The notes beneath the pieces were generated by a model. That model was not told where the DNA came from and made no database searches. It saw only the letters and a program-made list of their open reading frames with translations. The position numbers and the translations under genes were made by a program. From Acidobacteriota bacterium (GTDB taxonomy: Bacteria; Acidobacteriota; Terriglobia; UBA7540), in NCBI GenBank assembly GCA_021828245.1, contig JAKASC010000009.1, positions 1 through 21,859 of the forward strand: DNA of 21,859 bases. Direction: 5' to 3'. This document shows positions 1-8,494 of this stretch, piece by piece (the first letter of the stretch is position 1; every line of letters starts with the position of its first letter).

Positions 1-475
1 TGGTGGTTTCTTCGGTTCCCCCCAGCACGTTCGGAATCAGCTCTTGGCCCTGAGTCAAAATCGTGGTCACCAGATCCGCGCCGTCATCCATGGTGATTTG
101 CGGTTTGTGGTTGAGCGCGGCCCGAATGTGGGAATAGTAGGTTTCCTTATCTTCGCCCTTGATCGCAAAGACGGGAATCTGATGGTCGTGGACCAGTGAA
201 GCCGCCACGTCATCTTGGGTGCTGAGGGGATTGGAGGCGCAAACTACCACGTCCGCGCCGCCATCACGAAGCGTGATGGCGAGATTGGCGGTTTCCGTGG
301 TCACATGCAGGCAGGCCGAGATGCGGATGCCGGCCAGAGGCCGTTCCGCCAAAAACCGTTTGCGAATCAGTTGAAGAACGGGCATCCAGTGGCCCGCCCA
401 CTCGATGCGAGTCTTTCCGGCGGGCGCGAGTTTGGAATCCTTGATATCGCACTCGAGGGTCTTGGGATTCGTCAT
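1..475 (-). CDS. ahcY: Adenosylhomocysteinase (SAH hydrolase), N-terminal part, cut by the window edge
   Basis: Adenosylhomocysteinase reversibly splits S-adenosylhomocysteine into homocysteine and adenosine in the cytoplasm, removing the inhibitory by-product of methyl transfer. The first 158 residues are present, read from an ATG at 475. Recognisable family segments are HVTTETANLA (about residues 57-66), ASNPLSTQDDVAA, the DDGADL stretch and GGTEET at the very edge; the NAD-binding domain lies outside the window. The ATG follows directly after the metK stop (TAA then ATG, no gap), and an AGGAGG lies inside the last metK codons 11 bases upstream, so translation is probably coupled to metK. 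This makes a compact SAM-recycling operon. The family call is firm; only the C-terminal two thirds is unseen. Confidence 0.95.
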   Translation of the reverse strand, partial: MTNPKTLECDIKDSKLAPAGKTRIEWAGHWMPVLQLIRKRFLAERPLAGIRISACLHVTTETANLAITLRDGGADVVVCASNPLSTQDDVAASLVHDHQIPVFAIKGEDKETYYSHIRAALNHKPQITMDDGADLVTTILTQGQELIPNVLGGTEETT

Positions 476-1630
476 TTACAGGCCAACCTCCTGCCGCAGG
501 GCTTCAGCGTGATCCGTCCTTTCCCAGGTAAATTCGGGTTCCGAGCGGCCAAAGTGGCCATAAGCCGCTGTCTTTTTGTAAATCGGGCGGAGAAGATTGA
601 GGGTGCGAATGATGGCGCGAGGGGTCAAATCGAAGTGGCGCCGCACCGCCTCGGCGAGGCGGCAAGGGTCGGCCTTAGCCGTTCCAAAGGTCTCCACAAA
701 GACGGAAACCGGCTCAGCGACGCCGATGGCATAAGCGAGCTGGACCTCCGCCCGGTCTGCCAGTCCCGCCGCCACAATGTTTTTGGCGATGTACCGCGCC
801 ATGTAAGCAGCGGAGCGGTCCACCTTGGTGGGGTCCTTGCCCGAAAAAGCGCCTCCACCGTGTCGCGCCGAGCCGCCGTAGGTGTCCACAATAATCTTGC
901 GGCCCGTCAAGCCGGAATCGCCGACAGGACCTCCGATTACGAATCGCCCGGTCGGATTGATGTGATATTTTGTGTGCTGATCGAGCATGTGAGCCGGAAT
1001 GACCGGCTTGATGACGCACTCCAGAATTCCTTCGCGCAGCGTCTCTTTGGAAACCGTGTCGCTGTGCTGCGTGGAAACGACCACGGCATCCACTCGAATG
1101 GGGGTTGAGCCTTCGTACTCCACGGTGACTTGGGATTTGCCGTCCGGGCGAATAAAATCGAGGATGTTCTTCTTGCGGGTTTCCGCCAGACGCATGCAAA
1201 GCTTGTGCGCCATCATAACCGGCAAGGGCATGCGCTCTTCGGTTTCATTGCAGGCGTAGCCGAACATGAGGCCCTGGTCGCCGGCTCCTCCCACATCTAC
1301 GCCCTGGCCAATGTCTTGGCTCTGGGACGTGAGGTTCACATGAATCTCGCAGTTGTCCGCCGTGAAGCCGCCCTGGGGATCCGTGTAGCCAATCTCCCGG
1401 ATGGTGTTGGTGACGATGGCGCGAATCTCCGGGGTGGAGGCGGTTGTGATTTCACCCATCACATAGACCTGACGGTCCTTCACCATGGACTCGCAGGCGA
1501 CGCGCCCATGGGGGTCAGCGGCCAGCACCGCGTCCAATACCGCATCGGAAATCTGGTCGCAAATCTTGTCGGGGTGCCCCTCGGTGACCGACTCCGAGGT
1601 AAACAAATAACGCTGCTTTGAGCTTGTCAC
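476..1630 (-). CDS. metK: S-adenosylmethionine synthase
   Basis: MetK makes S-adenosylmethionine from methionine and ATP, releasing phosphate and pyrophosphate; it is a cytoplasmic enzyme. The 384-residue length is normal. Visible family marks are the N-terminal TSESVTEGHPDK (residues 11-22), signature 1 GAGDQG (115-120) and signature 2 GGGAFSGKD (258-266, phosphate-binding loop). The start is GTG at 1630, supported by AAGGAGG just upstream, with only three bases between the motif and the start. A TTGACA-type promoter lies about 80 bases upstream. The next gene, ahcY, begins on the base after this gene's stop, so the two are almost certainly one transcript. I see nothing missing or unusual in the protein. 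Confidence 0.98.
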   Translation of the reverse strand: MTSSKQRYLFTSESVTEGHPDKICDQISDAVLDAVLAADPHGRVACESMVKDRQVYVMGEITTASTPEIRAIVTNTIREIGYTDPQGGFTADNCEIHVNLTSQSQDIGQGVDVGGAGDQGLMFGYACNETEERMPLPVMMAHKLCMRLAETRKKNILDFIRPDGKSQVTVEYEGSTPIRVDAVVVSTQHSDTVSKETLREGILECVIKPVIPAHMLDQHTKYHINPTGRFVIGGPVGDSGLTGRKIIVDTYGGSARHGGGAFSGKDPTKVDRSAAYMARYIAKNIVAAGLADRAEVQLAYAIGVAEPVSVFVETFGTAKADPCRLAEAVRRHFDLTPRAIIRTLNLLRPIYKKTAAYGHFGRSEPEFTWERTDHAEALRQEVGL

Positions 1631-1685
1631 GAACCTCCTTCGACGACCCGCTTATTCACTCTTCCGCCTAGGCCAGAAACTTGAC

Positions 1686-1715
1686 AAGCTAACATACTCC
1701 TTGGCCGACTGTCAA
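1686..1715 (-). promoter_or_regulatory. Candidate sigma-70-type promoter for metK-ahcY
   Basis: On the minus strand a perfect -35 box TTGACA (1710-1715) is followed after 18 bases by TAGCTT (1686-1691), a weak -10. Transcription would start near 1679, giving a leader of about 50 bases before the metK GTG. That leader looks too short for a SAM riboswitch and none is apparent. Confidence 0.5.
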
Positions 1716-2020
1716 ATCGCGCGGGGTTGTGGGAATACGTAAATGCTCGTGTGTGCAGAGCAGGAGGGAATAGGTTGGTTTCGCGTAGCGTCCCGAGTCA
1801 GAAGCTCAATGAACAACTCAAAGCCGGTTTCACGCAAGCGCGCAAGGGTCGAAAAGGAGTTGCGGGAGGTCGGAGGGTCGGGAATTATTCGACTCAGGAC
1901 AGTAGGAAGCGAAGACCGAAAAAGGTTCTTGGGAAGCGCTGCGAACGGGCCAAGCCGGCGAAGCGGCGCAGCGATGGTCTGTGGTCATCGGCGGGGGGAG
2001 CATCGTCACGCGCGGCGCTG
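1716..2020. other. Intergenic stretch between acs and metK, no gene supported
   Basis: About 300 bases separate the metK promoter from the end of acs. Short open frames exist on the plus strand, but they overlap each other and the acs 3' end and show no recognisable protein. The only structure I can support is a hairpin with a T-run on the acs strand (listed separately). No tRNA or conserved RNA motif was seen. Confidence 0.5.
1917..1973 (-). terminator. Possible terminator of the glcDEF-acs transcript
   Basis: On the minus strand CGCTGCG (1967-1973) can pair perfectly with CGCAGCG (1937-1943) across a 23-base loop that has some internal pairing. Downstream on the same strand is CCTTTTTC (about 1917-1924). 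The loop is long and the T-run is not immediately adjacent, so this is only a plausible terminator. Its place between acs and the metK promoter fits. Confidence 0.3.
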
Positions 2021-3997
2021 CTATTCTCCCTTGCCTTCCTCTTCGTACTGCTGCTTGAGCTTTGAGATGACCGCGGGATCGGCCAGCGTGGTGGTATCTC
2101 CGAGCAAGCGACCTTCGGCGATATCGCGCAAGAGCCGCCGCATGATTTTGGCGCTGCGGGTTTTGGGCAGCTCAGGGGTGAAGAAAATTTCTTCTGGGCG
2201 GGCGATGGCGCCGATTTTGTTCGCCACATGTTGCCGGAGCGCCGCCTTGAGTTCCTCGGAGGGTGGGATACCGTCCTTAAGCGTCACAAAGGCGGCGATG
2301 GCCTGGCCTTTCAATTCGTGCGCCTTGGCGATGACCGCGGCTTCCGCCACGGCAGAGTGGTCCACCAGGGCGCTTTCCACTTCATAGGTCGAGATGCGAT
2401 GGCCCGCGACGTTCATCACGTCATCCACGCGGCCAAGGAGCCAAAAATAGCCGTCTTCATCCACCTTGGCGCCGTCGCCGGTGAAATACTTCCCCGGATA
2501 ACGCGACCAATATTGGGCCACGTAGCGGTCCGGATCGCCGTAGATGGTTCGGAACATTGCCGGCCAGGGGCGCGTCAAGACCAAGTAACCGCCGGCGCCG
2601 GGGCCAACCTTTTGCCCGTTGGCGTCCAGGACTTCGGCCCGGACACCGGGAAAGGGCTTGGTGGCTGAGCCGGGCTTGGTGGCGATGAGGCCGGGCAGAG
2701 GGGAAATCATAATCATGCCGGTTTCCGTTTGCCACCAGGTGTCCACAATGGGGCATCGTTCCCGGCCGATGTGCTGGTGATACCACACCCAGGCTTCGGG
2801 ATTGATGGGTTCGCCCACCGTGCCGAGCAGCCGCAGCGAGGAAAGGTCGTGCCGAGCGGGCCATTCGGTTCCCCAGCGCATGAACGTCCTGATGGCGGTG
2901 GGGGCCGTGTACAAGACATTGACGCCGTATTTCGCCACGATAGACCAAAACCGGCCGCGGTCCGGATAATCGGGGCTGCCCTCGTACATGAGCGTGGTGC
3001 ATCCGTTGGCGAGCGGACCGTAAACAATATAAGAGTGGCCGGTGACCCAGCCAATATCGGCGGTACACCAATAGATGTCATTTTCCTTAATGTCGAAAAT
3101 CATGCGGTGGGTCGTGGCCACGCCGACCAGATAGCCGGCCGTCGTGTGGACCACGCCTTTCGGCTTGCCGGTGGTGCCGCTGGTGTAAAGGACGTAGAGG
3201 ATGTCTTCCGCGTCCATGGCCTCGGGTTCGCATTGGTCGGAGGCCTGGGCGACCAATTCATGCCACCAGAAATCGCGGCCTGGCTCGAGGGAGGTCGGAG
3301 CCGCGGCGCCCACGCGCTGCACAACGACCACGCGTTCGATGCTGGGCGTATCTCGAAGGGCCTCGTCGGCATGGTGCTTGAGCGGGACGACGTGCCCTCG
3401 TCGCCAGGCGCCATCGCCCGTGATTAAGACTTTGGCTTTGGCGTCATTGATCCGCTCCCGCAGCGATTCGGCCGAGAAGCCGCCGAAGACCACGCTATGC
3501 GGCGCCCCCAGCTTGGCGCAGGCCAACAGCGCAATCGCCAGCTCGGGAACCATGCCGAGGTAAATGGCCACGCGGTCGCCTTTTTTGACCCCCAAGGATT
3601 TGAGCGCGTTGGCAAAGCGGTTGACTTCTTTCTCCAACATGCCGAAGGTCAACACGAGCGAATCGCCGGGCTCGCCTTCCCAGATGAGGGCCGCTTTGTT
3701 GCGTCGCGCGGAGTGGGCATGGCGGTCCACGCAATTGTAGGTGGCGTTCAACTTGCCGCCGACAAACCATTGGGCCCAGGGAACGTTCCACTCCAGGGTC
3801 TTATCCCAACGCTTGAACCAGTCGAGATGCTCGGCCTCCGCCGCCCAAAAGGCTTCAAAATCGCGCTCCGCCTCGTCGTAAATCTTCGGGTCGCGCACAT
3901 TGGCTTGGCGGCGAAATTCATCCGGCTGCGAAAAGGTTCGGCCTTCCTGAAGTAAAGCGGCCAGCCTTTCCTGCTCTTTGGTCGGCGGATTTGCCAT
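2021..3997 (-). CDS. acs: Acetyl-CoA synthetase (AMP-forming)
   Basis: Acs activates acetate with ATP and CoA to acetyl-CoA through an acetyl-AMP intermediate, in the cytoplasm. The 658 residues match the usual length. Order of motifs: acs N-terminal domain with EWNVPWAQWFVGG (69-81); P-loop-like YTSGTTGKPKG (271-281); VDTWWQTETG (418-427), whose tryptophans fit the acetate-sized pocket of true Acs enzymes; GDGAKVDEDGY (508-517); GRVDDVMNVAGHRIS (522-536); and the C-terminal PKTRSAKIMRR (611-621) with catalytic Lys617. The start ATG at 3997 has GGAGGAG six bases upstream. In the C-terminal motif the residue before the lysine is Ala (codon GCC) where Gly is usual, which may bear on control by lysine acetylation. 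It is the last gene of a run with glcD, glcE and glcF (66 bases after glcF). Confidence 0.97.
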   Translation of the reverse strand: MANPPTKEQERLAALLQEGRTFSQPDEFRRQANVRDPKIYDEAERDFEAFWAAEAEHLDWFKRWDKTLEWNVPWAQWFVGGKLNATYNCVDRHAHSARRNKAALIWEGEPGDSLVLTFGMLEKEVNRFANALKSLGVKKGDRVAIYLGMVPELAIALLACAKLGAPHSVVFGGFSAESLRERINDAKAKVLITGDGAWRRGHVVPLKHHADEALRDTPSIERVVVVQRVGAAAPTSLEPGRDFWWHELVAQASDQCEPEAMDAEDILYVLYTSGTTGKPKGVVHTTAGYLVGVATTHRMIFDIKENDIYWCTADIGWVTGHSYIVYGPLANGCTTLMYEGSPDYPDRGRFWSIVAKYGVNVLYTAPTAIRTFMRWGTEWPARHDLSSLRLLGTVGEPINPEAWVWYHQHIGRERCPIVDTWWQTETGMIMISPLPGLIATKPGSATKPFPGVRAEVLDANGQKVGPGAGGYLVLTRPWPAMFRTIYGDPDRYVAQYWSRYPGKYFTGDGAKVDEDGYFWLLGRVDDVMNVAGHRISTYEVESALVDHSAVAEAAVIAKAHELKGQAIAAFVTLKDGIPPSEELKAALRQHVANKIGAIARPEEIFFTPELPKTRSAKIMRRLLRDIAEGRLLGDTTTLADPAVISKLKQQYEEEGKGE

Positions 3998-4063
3998 GAT
4001 TTACTCCTCCCCGTGTTCTCGTCCTTGGACAGGTTTATCTTGACGCCGTGGCTGGGGCAGACC

Positions 4064-5431
4064 TTACTTGGTGGTCGGGCTGCGGCCTGGCTGACGGCTG
4101 ACTTGATCCAGCAACTCGACCACGTGCATGACCCGGCGTCCGGTGCGTTGCGATTGGGCGATGCCGGCGCGCAGCTGCAAGAGGCAGCCGGGATTGGCCG
4201 TCAGAATGATGTCGGCCCCGGTTTCGTCAATGCGGCGCATCTTGGCTTGAAGCAACGCTTCCGCCATGGCATTCTGCGTCACGTTGTAAATGCCGGCGCT
4301 GCCACAACAGATTTCCGTTTCTTTCAGCTCCACCAGCTCGAGTCCCGGGATGGCGGCGAGCAGTTGGCGCGGAGCCTCCCGAACTCGCTGCGCATGAAGC
4401 AAGTGGCAAGGGTCCTGATACGTCGCGCGCGCTTTCAAGGGAGCGAAAGCGTGGTTGTCATCTATGGCGGCCAGAAATTCCGTCACATCCCTCACGCGAG
4501 CGCTGAATTTCTCCGCCGGCTCGTGCCATTCCGCGCCGACCCGTTCAAACAACATCGGATATTCCTTTAGGACCGCGCCGCACCCTGCCGCATTGGTTAT
4601 GATAGCGTCAACCGGCGCTTGAGCGAAAGCCGTAATATTGGCCTGGGCAAGTTGTCGCGCCACGTCCCGCAGGCCGGCGTGAACGTGCAGCGCGCCGCAG
4701 CACCCTTGAGTCTTCGGGATGATGACCTCGCAACCCTGGCGCGTCAAAACGCGCACTGTGGCTTCATTGACGCCGGCAAACGCCAGATTGGCGATGCAGC
4801 CCGCGAACAACGCCACGCGATAACGCTGCCGGCCCTGCGCCGGAACCGTCTGGCCAAGGCGAGCCGTGAAAAAGGGTTTCTCCATGCGCGGCGCCAAGCG
4901 GGCAATCGCATCCATCCTGCCTGGGACGATTTTGAGCAGGCGCGAGGCCAGCACCGCTCGTTCCAGTCCTGAACGCTGGAAAGCGCGCAGCAACCTTCCG
5001 GCTGCTTCCAGCCGATGGGGGTGCGGAAGAAGCTGCTCCAAGAACATTTTTCTGGCCCACCTCGAGAGGTAAGGGCGTTTGTAGAGGCGCTCGATTTCGG
5101 AGCGCGCCGCCTCCACAAGCCGCCCGTATTCCACGCCGGATGGGCAGGCCGTTTCGCAGGCTCGGCAATTGAGGCAGAGGTCAATGTGGCGGACATAGGC
5201 TTCACCGACGGGAAGCCGTCCCCGCTCCACTTGGATCATCTGGTAGATGCGTCCGCGCGGGGAGTCCATTTCGACGCCCAGCACGCGGTAGGTGGGGCAG
5301 GCGTTCAAGCACAGGCCGCAATGAATGCACTTGGAATAATACTTCCACTCGGGAGGCTCACGGCCGGCGGCCGGCGGCGCGGAGGCAGCGTGTTTTTCCG
5401 GGTCTTTCACGTCGAGAGCGCCTGTTGACAA
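4064..5431 (-). CDS. glcF: Glycolate oxidase iron-sulfur subunit
   Basis: GlcF carries electrons from the flavin subunits GlcD/GlcE of glycolate dehydrogenase towards the respiratory chain as glycolate is oxidised to glyoxylate; the complex sits at the inner face of the membrane. The 455-residue protein has two 4Fe-4S motifs, Cys35-38-41-45 and Cys86-89-92-96 (each CxxCxxCxxxCP), and two cysteine-rich CCG domains (Cys212 with CCG at 244-246, and Cys342 with CCG at 375-377 plus Cys416), the heterodisulfide-reductase-like architecture of this family. The start is TTG at 5431, chosen because AGGAGG lies six bases upstream. It begins 27 bases after glcE. A generic (Fe-S)-binding lactate/glycolate-type subunit is the alternative, but the DEF gene set argues for glycolate. 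Confidence 0.93.
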   Translation of the reverse strand: MSTGALDVKDPEKHAASAPPAAGREPPEWKYYSKCIHCGLCLNACPTYRVLGVEMDSPRGRIYQMIQVERGRLPVGEAYVRHIDLCLNCRACETACPSGVEYGRLVEAARSEIERLYKRPYLSRWARKMFLEQLLPHPHRLEAAGRLLRAFQRSGLERAVLASRLLKIVPGRMDAIARLAPRMEKPFFTARLGQTVPAQGRQRYRVALFAGCIANLAFAGVNEATVRVLTRQGCEVIIPKTQGCCGALHVHAGLRDVARQLAQANITAFAQAPVDAIITNAAGCGAVLKEYPMLFERVGAEWHEPAEKFSARVRDVTEFLAAIDDNHAFAPLKARATYQDPCHLLHAQRVREAPRQLLAAIPGLELVELKETEICCGSAGIYNVTQNAMAEALLQAKMRRIDETGADIILTANPGCLLQLRAGIAQSQRTGRRVMHVVELLDQVSRQPGRSPTTK

Positions 5432-5458
5432 TCCCTGCCTCCTGGCACGAAAGGCTCC

Positions 5459-6814
5459 CTAAATGCGGCCGATCATTCTTCCGGGAGCGAGAATTCGTTG
5501 AGGGTCCCAAGCGGCCTTGATTTTCCGCATGAGATCAAAATCATCCCCGGGATCGCCCCAAACGTCCAGCGCCGCCTTGAGCTCCACCGGGCAGCGCTCC
5601 ACCACCAGCGCGCCGCCGAGTTGCTTGGCAGATTCTCGCAGGCGTCGGATGGTTGAGCCGGCCTCGCCGAGGTCTCGAAAGCCGGAAATGGCGGCGTGGA
5701 CGGTTCCGACGCCCGGCGAACCAAGGGCGGCGAACTCAGCCTGGGCGCTTTCGGCTTCCTGTTGCGCCGCGCTCAGGAATTCTTCACACGCGGCAATGGG
5801 CAAGCTGGCCCTCACCACAACGGTGCCGGGCTGGGCCTCGACGACGGCATGGCGAAATTCAGAGGCATGATTCCAAACGCTCTCCGCTTCAGCGCCGCCG
5901 CACGTTTCTACGCTCACCCCGGCTTCCCTGCATAGATCTTCCAGCGACTTTTGAGTTCTCTCGAGGACCCGCTCCGAGCCGCCTGCCTCCATCCATATTT
6001 CAGGTTTCGTGGATTCGACAGCGAGCGGCGTGCCCTGGCGCAGCCATCGGGCACCGGCAGGGTTGACGAGGAGAAAGCGAAGGAAAGGGAGGGGCGTCGC
6101 AAGAATACGCCGCCTCAATTCCCGAGCCATGCCGAGGCTTTTGGCCCGGAGAACGTAGGTGGCGCGTTGGCGCGGCAGAGGGTATAACTTAAGGTTCGCT
6201 TCCACAATCACGCCCAGCGTCCCGTAAGAACCGAGGAGAAGTTTTGCCAGGTCGTATCCGGCTACATTTTTGACCACTCGTCCGCCCGTCTTGATAATTT
6301 TTCCCTCCGTGGTTGCGATTTTCATGCCGAGAACCATATCGCGGGGCGAGCCGTAACCGTGCCCCAACGGGCCGGTGGCGTTGGTGGCCAACATTCCGCC
6401 CACGCTCGCCTTGACGCCCCCCGGGGGATCAAGAGGAAGCCACAGATGGTCCTGCGCCGCCAAATATTGGAGGTCGCCAAGCTTCATGCCCGGCTCGACC
6501 GAAATCGTTAAGTCGGACGGCTCGTAGTGCCAAACGTTGTTCATCTCCTTAAGCGAAAGCCCGACATCATAACGCTCCGGCGGATTGCCAATGTCCAACT
6601 GGGTTCGATTGCGAAAAGGAATCACCGCAAGCCCGGCCGTGGCGGCGATTCTCAGGATGCCCGCCACTTCCTCCGCCGTCGAAGGATAAACCACCAGCGC
6701 GGGCGCCTTCCCATCCACGGCCGCGGCGCGGCAGACGGCCGGGTCATCGCTCAGGTGGTCCGAACCCACCCACGCCGCGAATTCCATATGAGCGCTTTGG
6801 ACGCTGCTCGCCAT
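5459..6814 (-). CDS. glcE: Glycolate oxidase FAD-binding subunit GlcE
   Basis: GlcE is the second flavoprotein subunit of glycolate dehydrogenase. The 451-residue protein has a PCMH-type FAD-binding domain: VVYPSTAEEV (41-50), AVIPFRNRTQLDIG (63-76), a DPPGG.SVGGMLATN segment (129-145) and KNVAGYDLAKLLLGSYGTLG (182-201), followed by a divergent C-terminal half. It is about 100 residues longer than the E. coli GlcE that I recall (about 350), the extra length being C-terminal. The ATG at 6814 lies one base after the glcD TAG stop, so the two are translated together. It lacks the histidine-rich HAGDGNLHP segment seen in GlcD, as expected for GlcE. Confidence 0.9.
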   Translation of the reverse strand: MASSVQSAHMEFAAWVGSDHLSDDPAVCRAAAVDGKAPALVVYPSTAEEVAGILRIAATAGLAVIPFRNRTQLDIGNPPERYDVGLSLKEMNNVWHYEPSDLTISVEPGMKLGDLQYLAAQDHLWLPLDPPGGVKASVGGMLATNATGPLGHGYGSPRDMVLGMKIATTEGKIIKTGGRVVKNVAGYDLAKLLLGSYGTLGVIVEANLKLYPLPRQRATYVLRAKSLGMARELRRRILATPLPFLRFLLVNPAGARWLRQGTPLAVESTKPEIWMEAGGSERVLERTQKSLEDLCREAGVSVETCGGAEAESVWNHASEFRHAVVEAQPGTVVVRASLPIAACEEFLSAAQQEAESAQAEFAALGSPGVGTVHAAISGFRDLGEAGSTIRRLRESAKQLGGALVVERCPVELKAALDVWGDPGDDFDLMRKIKAAWDPQRILAPGRMIGRI

Positions 6815-6815
6815 G

Positions 6816-8237
6816 CTACGCTCCCACGCTTGCCAGCACCCTCAGCTCGCCGCAAATCTTTCCGGTGGGCAGAACTTTGCCGGGATTGAGAAGCCCCGAG
6901 GGATTGAAAACCTCTTTGATGCGCCGCAGCATGGCCAAATCATCGTCGGAAAAAAGCAGAGGCATCAGCTCGTTCTTCTCGACGCCCACGCCGTGTTCGC
7001 CGGTAATGGAGCCGCCCATTTCCACGCACTTCACCATCAAATCCTTGGCAGCTCGGCTGACGCGGTCGCATTGCGAGGGATCGCGGGCGTCAAACATAAT
7101 GAGCGGATGAAGATTGCCGTCGCCGGCATGAAAAATGTTGCCGATGCGAAGTCCATATTTTTTTTCAACCTCGGCGGTATATTCGAGCATTTCCGGCAAG
7201 CGGGTGCGCGGGATGACGCCGTCCTGCACGTAGTAGTTGGGCGCGATGCGGCCGAGCGCGCCAAAAGCGTTCTTGCGGCCTTTCCAGAGCAGGGCGCGCT
7301 CCTCGGCACTGCGGGCGCGGCGAATCTCACGCGCCGAATGCTCTCGGCAGACGGCCTCAATGGTTTTCGTTTGCTCCTCGACCGCCTCTCGCAACCCCTC
7401 CACCTCGATGAGCAGCACGGCCGCCGAATCGGTGGGGTAGCCGGCATGGGTGGCCGCCTCAACGGCCCGCAAGGTGAAGCCGTCCATCATTTCGAGCGCA
7501 GCCGGCGTGATGCCGCGAGCGGTGATGGCGGCGACGGTTTGCGTGGCGTCACTTACCCGGTCATAAATGGCCACGAGCGTGTTCACCGCTTCCGGCAAGC
7601 GGGAGAGCCGCACGGTAATCTCCGTGACAATGCCGAGGGTTCCTTCCGAACCCACCAGCAGACCCGTCAGGTCATAACCCGGCCGATCCCAAAACTTCGC
7701 TCCCGTGTGAACCACGTTGCCGTCCGGCAGCACGACCTCCAAACCCAACACGTGATTCGTCGTGACGCCGTAGGCGAGCGTGTGCGGGCCGCCCGAATTC
7801 TCCGCCACGTTGCCGCCCACTGTACACGCCTTTTGGCTGGAGGGGTCGGGAGCAAAATAATATCCTGCGTCGCTCACGGCAGCGGAAAGGTCCAGGTTCA
7901 CCACGCCGGGCTGCACGCGAGCCCGTTGGTTTTCAAGGTCTATCTCGATCATCTTATTCATCCGCGAAAAGCCGACCACAATTCCACGCTCGGCGACGGT
8001 CGCGCCGCCACTCAAGCCGGTGCCGGCACCCCGGGGAATGACCGGGAGTCCGTGCCGCGCGGCCACGCGGATGACCCGCACGACTTCTTGGGTCGAGGTC
8101 GGAAAGACGACGGCCTCCGGCTGCCGCAGCGCCGAGAGGGCATCGTATTCGTAAAGCAGCAGGTCTTCTTTCCGCCACAGCACCGCCTGACGGCTTGTGG
8201 CGCGGATTAAATCCCGAACTAGCGGAGGCGGGTTCAT
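6816..8237 (-). CDS. glcD: Glycolate oxidase FAD-linked catalytic subunit GlcD
   Basis: GlcD is the main FAD-containing subunit that oxidises glycolate (and often D-lactate) to the 2-oxo acid. The 473 residues show the FAD-binding PCMH domain (FPTSTQEVVRV at 45-55, PRGAGTGLSGGA at 68-79, TVGGNVAENSGG at 139-150, LVGSEGTLGI further on) and the C-terminal FAD-linked oxidase domain with HAGDGNLHP and ITGEHGVG. The start ATG at 8237 has no clear Shine-Dalgarno sequence, but the upstream bases offer no better start. It is the first gene of glcDEF-acs and is preceded by a good promoter. No glcC-type regulator or glcB malate synthase is encoded nearby. D-lactate dehydrogenase is the main alternative for a lone GlcD; the adjacent glcE and glcF make glycolate likelier. 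Confidence 0.93.
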   Translation of the reverse strand: MNPPPLVRDLIRATSRQAVLWRKEDLLLYEYDALSALRQPEAVVFPTSTQEVVRVIRVAARHGLPVIPRGAGTGLSGGATVAERGIVVGFSRMNKMIEIDLENQRARVQPGVVNLDLSAAVSDAGYYFAPDPSSQKACTVGGNVAENSGGPHTLAYGVTTNHVLGLEVVLPDGNVVHTGAKFWDRPGYDLTGLLVGSEGTLGIVTEITVRLSRLPEAVNTLVAIYDRVSDATQTVAAITARGITPAALEMMDGFTLRAVEAATHAGYPTDSAAVLLIEVEGLREAVEEQTKTIEAVCREHSAREIRRARSAEERALLWKGRKNAFGALGRIAPNYYVQDGVIPRTRLPEMLEYTAEVEKKYGLRIGNIFHAGDGNLHPLIMFDARDPSQCDRVSRAAKDLMVKCVEMGGSITGEHGVGVEKNELMPLLFSDDDLAMLRRIKEVFNPSGLLNPGKVLPTGKICGELRVLASVGA

Positions 8238-8341
8238 GGGTGGGTTCCGGCGAGACTCGGCAAGTGAGCGGACGCGCCGGTTCGCTCCGCGCCCGCCTGG
8301 CGAAAAGGATGCGCGGACTGCTTGTCGTAGCTCGCGTACCG

Positions 8342-8371
8342 AGTATAGCCAAGCGCCCCAAAGGCGGTCAA
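8342..8371 (-). promoter_or_regulatory. Sigma-70-type promoter for glcDEF-acs
   Basis: On the minus strand TTGACC (8366-8371) is followed after 18 bases by TATACT (8342-8347). Both boxes match consensus in five of six positions. The start of transcription would be near 8335, giving a leader of roughly 100 bases before glcD. I see no clear operator in it. Confidence 0.65.
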
Positions 8372-8456
8372 TGTAAGGATGGCATCGCGCGTCTCCGGCG
8401 CGGCAACGCGGAGGAGGCTTGCAGGGTGGCCTCGGGAGCCGGCAGCAAGTTCGTTT

Positions 8457-8485
8457 TTGGTGGCGGTGACGGCTCGGGGTAAAAT
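8457..8485 (+). promoter_or_regulatory. Possible promoter for the rhomboid gene
   Basis: TTGGTG (8457-8462), 17 bases, then TAAAAT (8480-8485). Transcription would start about at 8492, only a few bases before the ATG at 8495, which has no Shine-Dalgarno sequence. If real, the messenger would be nearly leaderless. The -35 box is weak. Confidence 0.35.
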
Positions 8486-8494
8486 CCCGTTTTT

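Noticed and set aside
1631..1685. Possible SAM or SAH riboswitch before metK-ahcY.
   Set aside because: The predicted leader is only about 50 bases, and no conserved SAM/SAH aptamer segments or strong nested stems were seen.
1727..2387. Plus-strand frames between metK and acs as a small gene.
   Set aside because: Two overlapping frames compete, both run into the antisense of acs, neither has a recognisable domain, and the sequence is Arg/Ser-rich as in non-coding GC-rich DNA.
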